DNA of 6,741 bases, from NCBI GenBank assembly GCA_905209745.1, contig CAJLUG010000053.1, positions 1 through 6,741 on the forward strand. The letters run 5' to 3'. The position numbers and the translations under genes were made by a program. This document shows, piece after piece, positions 1 to 5,263 of the stretch; position 1 is the stretch's first letter, and every line of letters begins with the position of its first letter. The DNA is from an uncultured Mycoplasma sp. GTDB lineage: Bacteria > Bacillota_I > Bacilli_A > RF39 > UBA660. The notes beneath the pieces were generated by a model. That model searched no databases and was not told where the DNA came from. It saw only the letters and a list, made by a program, of their open reading frames with translations.

Positions 1-1813
1 CTGTAGCGTCATTTACTCCATCTCCAGTCATTCCTACGACTAAATTTTCTTCTTTGGCAATTCGTACTAATCTACTTTTATCTTGTGGCATACTTCTAGC
101 AACTACTTTTAACTTAGGTAGAATTTCTTTTACTTCTTTATCCGTCATCTTTTTTAGTTCATGATGCGTTAATACCACATCTTCTTTTCGTTCTAATAAT
201 CCAACTTCTTTACTAATACTAATAGCAGTATCTTTGTTATCTCCTGTAACCATTACTGTTTGAATACCAGCCTCTTTTATTATTTTTATTCCTTCTGTTG
301 CTTCTTTTCTAATATCATCTTTAATATATAAAATACCTATTAAAGTTAATCTTTCTAAACTGTTATTTCTGTAAGAATCATTATAGGCAAGAAGAATTGC
401 TCTTATTCCTTGTTTTGTTTTTTTAGTAATCGACTCTAATATCTTCTGTCTATTCTTGATAATTTCTTTGGTACCTGTTTTTGTAAGATAAATATTACAT
501 AGTGGCAAGAGTTTTTCTGGAGCACCTTTTATGTAATTTGTCTTTTTTCCTATATCTATTGTTACTTGAGAATACTTTGTTTTACTACTAAAGGGAGTTG
601 TGGATAGTTTTTGGTATTTCTTCTTTCTATCTGTTTTTATAAATTCTAAGATTGATCTATCTGTGATGTTTCCTCCAATTACTTTATTTTCTTGATCTAG
701 GTAACTACTATTATTATAGAGACAATTGTTTTTTAAGTGTTCATGAAAAAAACGATATTTTAATGTTTCTTGTTCTGTTTTATACTCTGTTAATTCTCCA
801 TCTTCTAACCCTATTACTTCTAGTTTTCCTTTGGTTAGAGTTCCTGTTTTATCCGTAAATAGAATATTTAGGCTTCCGGCAGTTTCTATTCCTACCATCT
901 TTCTTACTAGTACGTTATTTTTTAACATTCTTTTCATGTTGGACGATAATACGAGAGTAATCATCATAGGTAGTCCTTCTGGTACGGCAACTACGATGAT
1001 TGTTACACTTAATGTTAAAGCGTAGATTAAAATATTAAATAGTTCTTCTACATTGGTTAGCGTCAACATAATTTTTTCCATATTAAAAGAATTGGCTACT
1101 ACGATTTCGGTAAATAGATAAGAAAATGCTACTAATATTGCACTTACATAACCTATTCTACTAATAAACTTCGCTAATTCTTTTAATCTTAATGTTAAGG
1201 GACTGAGGCTTGATGATTCTTGTAATTCAGTGCTCATTTTCCCATAGAATGTTTTATCACCTACTTCGGTTACCTCCATATAGGCTTCTTCGGCGTAGAT
1301 TACGGTACCCCGATAGAGTTTCTCTCCTACTCCTTTTTCAACTTCTTTGGTCTCACCGTTCATACTCGATTCATCTACTAATACAGAGCCTTCTTTGATG
1401 ATACCATCGGCAGGAATTTTATCTCCTGTTTGTAATAATACAATGTCTTTTACTACTACTTCATCAATTCCTATTTCTGTAACCCTATTATTTCTTTTTA
1501 CTTTACATTTTAGTTTGGATGAAGTCTCTTGTAGTTTTTTAAAAGCTTCTTCACTACCATATTCTGATAAGGTTGATATTAACGAGGCAATGAATATCGC
1601 TATTACGATTCCTAAAGTTTCAAACCAGTCGAAGTCATGAAATAAAAACATTGTTTTGATGCCTAAGGCAATTAATAATATTTTTATAATTGGATCTGAT
1701 AATGACTCTAAGAATAGTTTTAAGATACTTTTTTGTTTCTTTTTACTGATTTCATTACTACCATATTTTTTTCTTTGTTCAATTACTTCTTTGTTAGTTA
1801 GACCATTTCCCAT
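1..1813 (-). CDS. Cation-transporting P-type ATPase, probably Ca2+ (PMCA-like, type IIB), 3' end beyond the window
   Basis: This membrane pump couples ATP hydrolysis to cation export; calcium is the most likely substrate. The frame is open for 604 codons from ATG 1813 to the left edge. Family members usually have about 850-900 residues, so the M5-M10 part is missing. Visible in order are M1-M2 (about 41-80), an actuator loop DESSMNGET (G153, E154), M3-M4 (about 210-290) with the type II signature VAVPEGLPM (PEGLP 278-282), the phosphorylation site DKTGTLT (D321), the nucleotide-binding KGAPE (429-433), VTGD (523-525) and the hinge TGDGVNDA (596-603). PEGLP points to Ca2+ ATPases rather than heavy-metal pumps, which have CPC, but the M5-M6 ligands that would settle this are outside. 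The actuator has NGE where TGE is commonest. The start is fixed by AGGAGG six bases upstream. The gene lies 40 bp behind the 314-codon paralog on the same strand, with a hairpin covering its SD. Family is confident; Ca2+ specificity is inferred. Confidence 0.93.
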   Translation of the reverse strand, partial: MGNGLTNKEVIEQRKKYGSNEISKKKQKSILKLFLESLSDPIIKILLIALGIKTMFLFHDFDWFETLGIVIAIFIASLISTLSEYGSEEAFKKLQETSSKLKCKVKRNNRVTEIGIDEVVVKDIVLLQTGDKIPADGIIKEGSVLVDESSMNGETKEVEKGVGEKLYRGTVIYAEEAYMEVTEVGDKTFYGKMSTELQESSSLSPLTLRLKELAKFISRIGYVSAILVAFSYLFTEIVVANSFNMEKIMLTLTNVEELFNILIYALTLSVTIIVVAVPEGLPMMITLVLSSNMKRMLKNNVLVRKMVGIETAGSLNILFTDKTGTLTKGKLEVIGLEDGELTEYKTEQETLKYRFFHEHLKNNCLYNNSSYLDQENKVIGGNITDRSILEFIKTDRKKKYQKLSTTPFSSKTKYSQVTIDIGKKTNYIKGAPEKLLPLCNIYLTKTGTKEIIKNRQKILESITKKTKQGIRAILLAYNDSYRNNSLERLTLIGILYIKDDIRKEATEGIKIIKEAGIQTVMVTGDNKDTAISISKEVGLLERKEDVVLTHHELKKMTDKEVKEILPKLKVVARSMPQDKSRLVRIAKEENLVVGMTGDGVNDAT

Positions 1814-1834
1814 AAAAATCCTCCTAACAAAGTG
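1741..1834 (-). repeat. Direct repeat, copy 1: ATPase 5' end plus its Shine-Dalgarno
   Basis: This is the functional copy: the first 24 or so ATPase codons and the SD region. The second copy is at 2871-2956. The two differ by four substitutions and one 8-bp gap over the aligned stretch (82 of 86 aligned bases identical). Weaker similarity continues on the coding-downstream side to about 2861 in copy 2, and stops abruptly in the hairpin loop on the other side. The pair flanks the 314-codon gene in direct orientation. Confidence 0.92.
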
Positions 1835-1846
1835 TATGCTAGGAGG
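1820..1846 (-). promoter_or_regulatory. Hairpin masking the ATPase Shine-Dalgarno (terminator-like)
   Basis: On the minus-strand transcript, CCTCCTAGCA pairs with TGTTAGGAGG across a 7-base loop: ten pairs, one of them G-U. The 3' arm contains the whole AGGAGG Shine-Dalgarno of the ATPase, and AUUUUUAUG follows directly. The 5' arm begins 7 bases after the stop codon of the 314-codon gene, so a terminating ribosome would cover it. Two readings fit: a weak intrinsic terminator between the two genes, or an SD-sequestering stem opened by translation of the upstream gene (translational coupling). The U-run is only five long and ends in the start codon, which favours coupling or attenuation over full termination. 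The structure is seen in sequence; the role is inferred. Confidence 0.7.
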
Positions 1847-1853
1847 TGTTTTG

Positions 1854-2798
1854 TTATGATTTGTTTTTTCTTAATTGCTTTGGATGATAATTAAATTCTT
1901 CTTCAGATACTACTTGATGAATATTTTTAATTTGATAATCACCCATTACTATATTTTGAAATTCTTCATAATTTCCGTTTTTTAATAAGGTATTTATTTT
2001 ATCTAGTCCATAAGGTGTGTTATTTTTCATCGTATATTGTTTGGCTAACATATAACCTAACGCATGTTTATAATTTTCTAAGTAGGTAGCACTAGAAAAA
2101 ATATATTTTAATAAGTCTACTCTTATGTTTTCTTCTTTTCGATTTACATATTTTGGTAAGTTTTTAAAGGTTCTTTTTGATATTTTATGTTTGTTTTTTT
2201 GGGATACGTATAATGGTAACATTTCTTTTAGGATGTATAGATTATTTTTATAAGTATCTCTTCTTTTTTGTCTTGCTAAATTAATATCGTAGTCACTTAT
2301 TCCTTCTTTTTTTAAATGGTTTAAAAATATTGATTCTGCTACCATGGATACTACTTCCGTTAACATTAGTCGAGTAGATTCATTTTCTATTTCTAAATTT
2401 TGAGTATGAAAGAATTCATGAACTAAATCGATAGCCATATTCAAGTTGTCTTTCTTTTCTATGACTATGATATAATCTTCGTTTTCATGATCTATTAATA
2501 AATGACTACCTATCCTCTTCTCAAAATCAAGATTATTTTCTTTCATGTTATTAAAGGATTCTTGATAGGAAGGAGGAAGATTTTTTAAAAAGTCTTGAAC
2601 CATCTTTATGGACTCTTCTTCTGATAAATAAGGAAGTGCTCCCATTACTATTCCTTTTTCTGATGGTAGGGCAGCATCTTTTATGGTGATATAGATTCTT
2701 TCCATATTCGTATATAAAAACTTGTCTAATTGTTTTATCCGTTCTAAATCTATAGCAGTTTTTTTGCTTACTGCACTACATATTTCTTTTGATAGCAT
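1854..2798 (-). CDS. Putative small HExxH zinc metallopeptidase, M3-like (paralog 1, 314 aa)
   Basis: No named family is recognised with certainty. The protein carries HEFFH (127-131), followed by TEVVSMVAES (147-156). This resembles the M3 oligopeptidase (PepF) zinc site, where HExxH gives two His ligands and the first Glu of an E-x-x-S-x-x-x-E helix gives the third (here E148). A later YKHALGYMLA stretch (243-252) recalls the Tyr/Gly-rich substrate segment near the end of M3 enzymes. At 314 residues it is about half a usual M3 protein, and the HExxH-to-Glu spacing is slightly short. No signal peptide or membrane segment is seen, so it is probably cytoplasmic. It is a clear paralog of the product at 2970-3935: both share FLYxN, GALPY, the zinc site, GYMLAK and a C-terminal E-x-E-F-x-Y. 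It has its own promoter (2832-2860) and precedes the P-type ATPase. Metallopeptidase is inferred from motifs; activity and substrate are unknown. Confidence 0.72.
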   Translation of the reverse strand: MLSKEICSAVSKKTAIDLERIKQLDKFLYTNMERIYITIKDAALPSEKGIVMGALPYLSEEESIKMVQDFLKNLPPSYQESFNNMKENNLDFEKRIGSHLLIDHENEDYIIVIEKKDNLNMAIDLVHEFFHTQNLEIENESTRLMLTEVVSMVAESIFLNHLKKEGISDYDINLARQKRRDTYKNNLYILKEMLPLYVSQKNKHKISKRTFKNLPKYVNRKEENIRVDLLKYIFSSATYLENYKHALGYMLAKQYTMKNNTPYGLDKINTLLKNGNYEEFQNIVMGDYQIKNIHQVVSEEEFNYHPKQLRKNKS

Positions 2799-2831
2799 AT
2801 GAATCTACCTTTCCGTCTTTCTTAGTTGATT

Positions 2832-2860
2832 ATTTTATCATTTAATTTTATATTTTTCAA
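2832..2860 (-). promoter_or_regulatory. Sigma-A-type promoter of the 314-codon gene
   Basis: On the minus strand TTGAAA (2860-2855) and TAAAAT (2837-2832) are separated by exactly 17 bases, and TG one base before the -10 makes it an extended -10. Transcription would start near 2825, leaving a leader of about 27 bases with AAAGG ahead of ATG 2798. The -35 box directly abuts the end of the ATPase-head remnant. Its first ten bases, TTGAAAAATA, also begin the promoter of the other paralog. Confidence 0.65.
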
Positions 2861-2935
2861 ACTTTTTGTTTTTTACTGATTTCATTACTCCCGTATTTTT
2901 TCAATTGCTTCTTTGTTCGTTAGACCATTTCCCAT
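2861..2935 (-). pseudogene. Truncated, frameshifted remnant of the P-type ATPase 5' end
   Basis: From ATG 2935 the sequence encodes MGNGLTNKEAIEKIRE and then stops (TAA 2887-2885). The intact ATPase begins MGNGLTNKEVIEQRKKYG. An 8-bp deletion relative to the ATPase after codon 12 causes the frameshift. Beyond it the nucleotide match continues out of frame through the region equal to ATPase codons 17-28, with a further 4-bp loss, then ends at the -35 box of the next gene. The Shine-Dalgarno (2942-2947) and six-base spacer are unchanged, so a 16-residue peptide could still be translated, but nothing suggests a function for it. The high identity to the live gene marks it as recent or under conversion. 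Confidence 0.85.
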
Positions 2936-2956
2936 AAAAATCCTCCTAACAAAGTG
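2871..2956 (-). repeat. Direct repeat, copy 2: ATPase head remnant plus Shine-Dalgarno
   Basis: This is the second copy of the repeat at 1741-1834, in the same orientation and starting about 1.13 kb further right. It lacks 8 bp and has four substitutions relative to copy 1. Recombination between the copies would remove the 314-codon gene with its promoter and place an intact ATPase head straight behind the 321-codon gene. Confidence 0.92.
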
Positions 2957-2970
2957 TTAGTTAGAAGGAT
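2940..2970 (-). promoter_or_regulatory. Hairpin over the Shine-Dalgarno of the ATPase remnant (terminator-like)
   Basis: On the minus-strand transcript ATCCTTCTAAC pairs with GTTAGGAGGAT around a 9-base loop: 11 pairs with one G-U, followed by UUUUAUG. The 5' arm starts at the last base of the 321-codon gene's stop codon. The 3' arm holds the same AGGAGG as in the hairpin at 1820-1846, whereas the 5' arm differs in sequence yet still pairs. It may act as a modest intrinsic terminator for the 321-codon gene, or be a leftover coupling element now serving a dead reading frame. Confidence 0.68.
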
Positions 2971-3935
2971 TATGGTTTTTTCTTTAATTTTTTTACATAT
3001 GGGGCATCCTGGTAAGAAAACTCATCTTCTGTCACAATATTAGGTAAAGTAGCGAATGTGTAATTTCCAAATGTCATTTCATAAAATTTTTTGATGTTTT
3101 CTTCTTTGATGTTTTCTTCTTTTAAGGTTTCACTTAGTTTTGATAATTCTTCCAAGGTAGGGTTTCTAGAAACAAATGACTTTGCTAACATATAGCCTAT
3201 TGCATATCTATATCTTCTTAGTTCTGTTCTATTTGTTTTTAAAAATATATTCAAATTTTGATCCATGTTCTTACTAGATATTTGAGATTTTTCTGGAAGG
3301 AGGTCATAAATGCTTTCGTCAATTCTACCATTGTTTTTTTTACTTATAAATAGTGGCAACATCCATCTTAAATGTTTTAAGCATTTTTGGTAATCTATTC
3401 CTCTTGGTTGAGATAATAAATTAATATTTACTTTACTATAATCGTTATCTTCTAATTGTTTTAGAAACATTAGTTCCGATGCAATAGAAACAGTTTCTGT
3501 AAACGCATATCTAAAAACTATGTCATTCATATTGGTATCATGAATAATTTCATGGATTATATATATAGCATCTATCAGAGTTTCTTCTGGTTTTATAAAT
3601 ATTTTAGAACGATTCAAGTGAAAATTATAATAAATTCTATTATCTCTTTTTTCACAAAAAATTAATAATCCATCTCTATATTTTTGTAATAATAATTTTT
3701 TATATGTCGGATTACATTTTTCTAAAAAATCTGCAGCTATAGATAAAGATGTCTCAATTGGTACATATGGTAATGCACCTTGAGCCGTATTTTTAAGATT
3801 AGGAATTGAAGCGTTTGAAATTGTTTCATCAATCTTTTCCAGGTTATAGTACAAAAATGGGTCTATTATTTTTAACTCTTCTAATTTTTTTCCTATTATT
3901 TCATCTATTTTTTGGTGTAACTCGTCATTTATCAT
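2970..3935 (-). CDS. Putative small HExxH zinc metallopeptidase, M3-like (paralog 2, 321 aa)
   Basis: This is a diverged paralog of the product at 1854-2798; by eye roughly a third of positions match. It keeps the full presumed zinc set: HEIIH (128-132) and TETVSIASE (146-154) with E147 as the likely third ligand, in the E-x-x-S-x-x-x-E pattern of M3 oligopeptidases. RYRYAIGYMLAK (241-252) matches the conserved Tyr/Gly segment. FLYYN (27-31), GALPY (53-57) and EDEFSY (303-308) are further shared blocks. No signal peptide or transmembrane segment is visible. Residues 272-281 are a duplicated KEENI, from a perfect 15-bp tandem repeat that the other paralog lacks. The start has AAGGA eight bases upstream and a good promoter at 3961-3989. 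A terminator-like hairpin begins at its stop codon. It is the promoter-proximal gene of the minus-strand cluster. Function is inferred from motifs only; a catalytically active or a binding-only role is equally open. Confidence 0.72.
   Translation of the reverse strand: MINDELHQKIDEIIGKKLEELKIIDPFLYYNLEKIDETISNASIPNLKNTAQGALPYVPIETSLSIAADFLEKCNPTYKKLLLQKYRDGLLIFCEKRDNRIYYNFHLNRSKIFIKPEETLIDAIYIIHEIIHDTNMNDIVFRYAFTETVSIASELMFLKQLEDNDYSKVNINLLSQPRGIDYQKCLKHLRWMLPLFISKKNNGRIDESIYDLLPEKSQISSKNMDQNLNIFLKTNRTELRRYRYAIGYMLAKSFVSRNPTLEELSKLSETLKEENIKEENIKKFYEMTFGNYTFATLPNIVTEDEFSYQDAPYVKKLKKKP
3091..3120. repeat. Perfect 15-bp tandem duplication inside the 321-codon gene
   Basis: TTGATGTTTTCTTCT occurs twice without a gap (3091-3105 and 3106-3120). 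On the minus strand it encodes KEENI-KEENI in frame, so the gene stays open. The identical copies suggest a recent replication-slippage event in a charged helical stretch. Confidence 0.95.
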
Positions 3936-3960
3936 ATTATCTTTCCTTCTTTAGGGATAT

Positions 3961-3989
3961 ATTATATATCTTTTTTCGCTATTTTTCAA
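3961..3989 (-). promoter_or_regulatory. Sigma-A-type promoter of the 321-codon gene
   Basis: On the minus strand TTGAAA (3989-3984), a 17-base spacer and TATAAT (3966-3961) make a near-consensus promoter. The start would fall near 3954, giving a leader of about 19 bases that contains the AAGGA Shine-Dalgarno. The -10 is covered by a perfect odd palindrome, GATATAT-T-ATATATC (3956-3970). It could be an operator, but such AT-rich palindromes also arise by chance. Confidence 0.72.
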
Positions 3990-4001
3990 TTTATTATTTT
4001 A

Positions 4002-4010
4002 TGCTATGAT
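4002..4010 (+). promoter_or_regulatory. Extended -10 promoter for the radical SAM gene
   Basis: TGCTATGAT (4002-4010) fits an extended -10 element. A -35 box is poor: TTTTTC at 3982-3987 with a 17-base spacer would overlap the -35 of the divergent minus-strand promoter. Transcription would start near 4017, leaving a very short leader that includes GAGG (4017-4020), seven bases before the ATG. Confidence 0.5.
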
Positions 4011-4027
4011 ATTGATGAGGCGATTAT

Positions 4028-4918
4028 ATGAATGTATTAGAATCTTGTACTTTGTGTCCTAGAAATTGTCATGTCAATCGATATCAATCTGTTGGAGTTT
4101 GTGGAGCTAGTGATAAAATTAAAGTAGCTCACTATGGTCTTCATATGTGGGAAGAGCCAATTATTTCAGGAAGTCATGGATCAGGAACTATTTTCTTTTC
4201 TTATTGCAATTTAAAATGTATCTTTTGTCAGAATTATCAAATTAGTAGTTTAGGATATGGAAAAGAAATTTCTCAAAATCGCTTGAGGGAGATTTGTTTA
4301 GAGTTACAAGAACAAGGTGCACATAATATTAATCTTGTTACTCCAACTCATTACGTTCCCCAAATTGTTAATTCTATTCAAAAAATTAAATGTAGGGATC
4401 TTTCTATTCCTATTGTTTATAATACTAGTAGCTATGAAAATCGTTCTACAATACAGATGTTAGATGGTCTTGTTGATATCTATTTAGCCGATTTAAAATA
4501 TTTTGATTCATCGCTTGGATGTCGTTATTCTCATGTAGATAATTACTTTCATTATGCTAGTTTAGCTATCCAAGAGATGGTTCAACAAGTTGGAAAGTTT
4601 GTTATTAAAGATGATTTGTTAGTGAAGGGTGTTGTGGTTAGAATATTAGTATTACCTGGACATAGTGAAGATGCCAAAAAGATTATTCACTATTTATACG
4701 ATACTTATCACGATGATATTATTCTTAGTATTATGAATCAATATACACCGCTTAGAACCTTTGAGAAATTTCCTAACTTAAACCGCAAAGTTAGTGATGA
4801 TGAATATCAAGATGTTATTGATTATGCTCTTGATTTAGGTATTCGCTATGCTTTTATCCAGGAGGGTGAAACGCAAAGTGAAAGTTTTATTCCAAATTTT
4901 GATTGTTCTAAGATATAA
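4028..4918 (+). CDS. Radical SAM protein, COG1313 / PflX type (putative pyruvate formate-lyase activase-like)
   Basis: This is a cytoplasmic radical SAM enzyme that would bind a [4Fe-4S] cluster and S-adenosylmethionine. The cluster motif is C60-x3-C64-x2-C67 in YCNLKCIFCQN. It is preceded by an N-terminal Cys set, C7-x2-C10-x3-C14-x10-C25 (CTLCPRNC and GVCG), typical of the COG1313 and COG1180 groups and likely to bind a metal or second cluster. Near the end FIQEGETQSESFIPNF (278-293) matches the characteristic COG1313 tail. At 296 residues it is full length for the family. The name PflX comes from similarity to pyruvate formate-lyase activase; the true substrate of this group is not established, and no glycyl-radical enzyme is present here. 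The start has GAGG seven bases upstream. The 72-codon gene follows after 21 bp and is probably co-transcribed, pairing two iron-sulphur/cysteine proteins. Confidence 0.9.
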   Translation: MNVLESCTLCPRNCHVNRYQSVGVCGASDKIKVAHYGLHMWEEPIISGSHGSGTIFFSYCNLKCIFCQNYQISSLGYGKEISQNRLREICLELQEQGAHNINLVTPTHYVPQIVNSIQKIKCRDLSIPIVYNTSSYENRSTIQMLDGLVDIYLADLKYFDSSLGCRYSHVDNYFHYASLAIQEMVQQVGKFVIKDDLLVKGVVVRILVLPGHSEDAKKIIHYLYDTYHDDIILSIMNQYTPLRTFEKFPNLNRKVSDDEYQDVIDYALDLGIRYAFIQEGETQSESFIPNFDCSKI

Positions 4919-4939
4919 TGTTAATAGGAGAGTGATTTT

Positions 4940-5158
4940 ATGAAAAATTATCGAATTAATCCTGATAAAAAATATGTTTCTGTTATTATGGAGGGATTAC
5001 AAAAGAAAAATGGACATTGTCCTTGTAGAGTTAATGTAGATGATACTACCCTATGTCCTTGTGATGAGTTTGTGCAAGAAGGAATTTGTAAATGTAAATT
5101 GTATATTCCTATGGAAGAAGCAGAAGAAAAATTAAGAAAACTTGCTGAAAAAGAATAA
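4940..5158 (+). CDS. Ferredoxin:thioredoxin reductase catalytic-subunit-like protein (FTRc domain, 72 aa)
   Basis: This small cytoplasmic protein has the three Cys-x-Cys pairs of the ferredoxin:thioredoxin reductase catalytic subunit: CPC 27-29, CPC 39-41 and CKC 50-52. In the plant enzyme (CPC-x16-CPC-x8-CHC) four of these Cys hold a [4Fe-4S] cluster and two form the redox disulphide. By alignment the cluster ligands here would be C27, C39, C41 and C50, and the disulphide C29-C52. Two departures are visible: the first loop has 9 residues instead of 16, and the His next to the cluster in CHC is Lys (K51). The C-terminal third is a charged helix (58-72). The start has AGGAG (4926-4930) nine bases upstream, 21 bp after the radical SAM gene. 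No partner variable subunit is encoded nearby, so the electron donor and thiol substrate are unknown. The family call is firm; reductase activity is uncertain. Confidence 0.82.
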   Translation: MKNYRINPDKKYVSVIMEGLQKKNGHCPCRVNVDDTTLCPCDEFVQEGICKCKLYIPMEEAEEKLRKLAEKE

Positions 5159-5221
5159 TCGTTTGTGAAAAAAAGATGAAAATTACTTTATTTTGCTTGT
5201 TTCTTTCGGCTTTTTCTAGCG

Positions 5222-5240
5222 TGTTATATTAAATTATGAT
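5222..5240 (+). promoter_or_regulatory. Candidate promoter(s) for the thioredoxin-like gene
   Basis: The 105-bp gap after the FTR-like gene holds two -10 candidates: TGTTATATT (extended -10, 5222-5230) and TATGAT (5235-5240). Neither has a convincing -35. I see no clear terminator in the gap, so partial read-through from the upstream pair is possible. GGGAGG (5251-5256) is the strong Shine-Dalgarno, seven bases before ATG 5264. Confidence 0.4.
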
Positions 5241-5263
5241 ATATTTATTAGGGAGGTATAGAA

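Noticed and set aside
831..1859. Four plus-strand reading frames of 62-97 codons inside the ATPase region
   Set aside because: They lie opposite a continuous 604-codon ATPase frame with all P-type motifs; their products are low-complexity hydrophobic sequence without recognisable domains.
2885..2935. A functional 16-residue leader peptide from the ATPase remnant
   Set aside because: The SD and ATG are intact, but the peptide is just the decayed ATPase start, and it lies upstream of the 314-codon gene's own promoter, so an attenuator role is not supported.
1741..2956. Insertion sequence or integron-type mobile cassette
   Set aside because: There is no transposase or integrase, no terminal inverted repeats and no attachment-site signature; the repeats are simply the ATPase head, so homologous or illegitimate recombination suffices.
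3806..4009. A 67-codon plus-strand reading frame
   Set aside because: It is antisense to the start of the 321-codon gene and runs through its promoter; it is Leu/Phe/Tyr-rich from AT-rich DNA, with no good Shine-Dalgarno.
5161..5220. Possible terminator between the FTR-like and thioredoxin-like genes
   Set aside because: GAAAAAAAG and CTTTTTC could pair only over a long loop with no strong GC stem and no T-run directly after; too weak to call.
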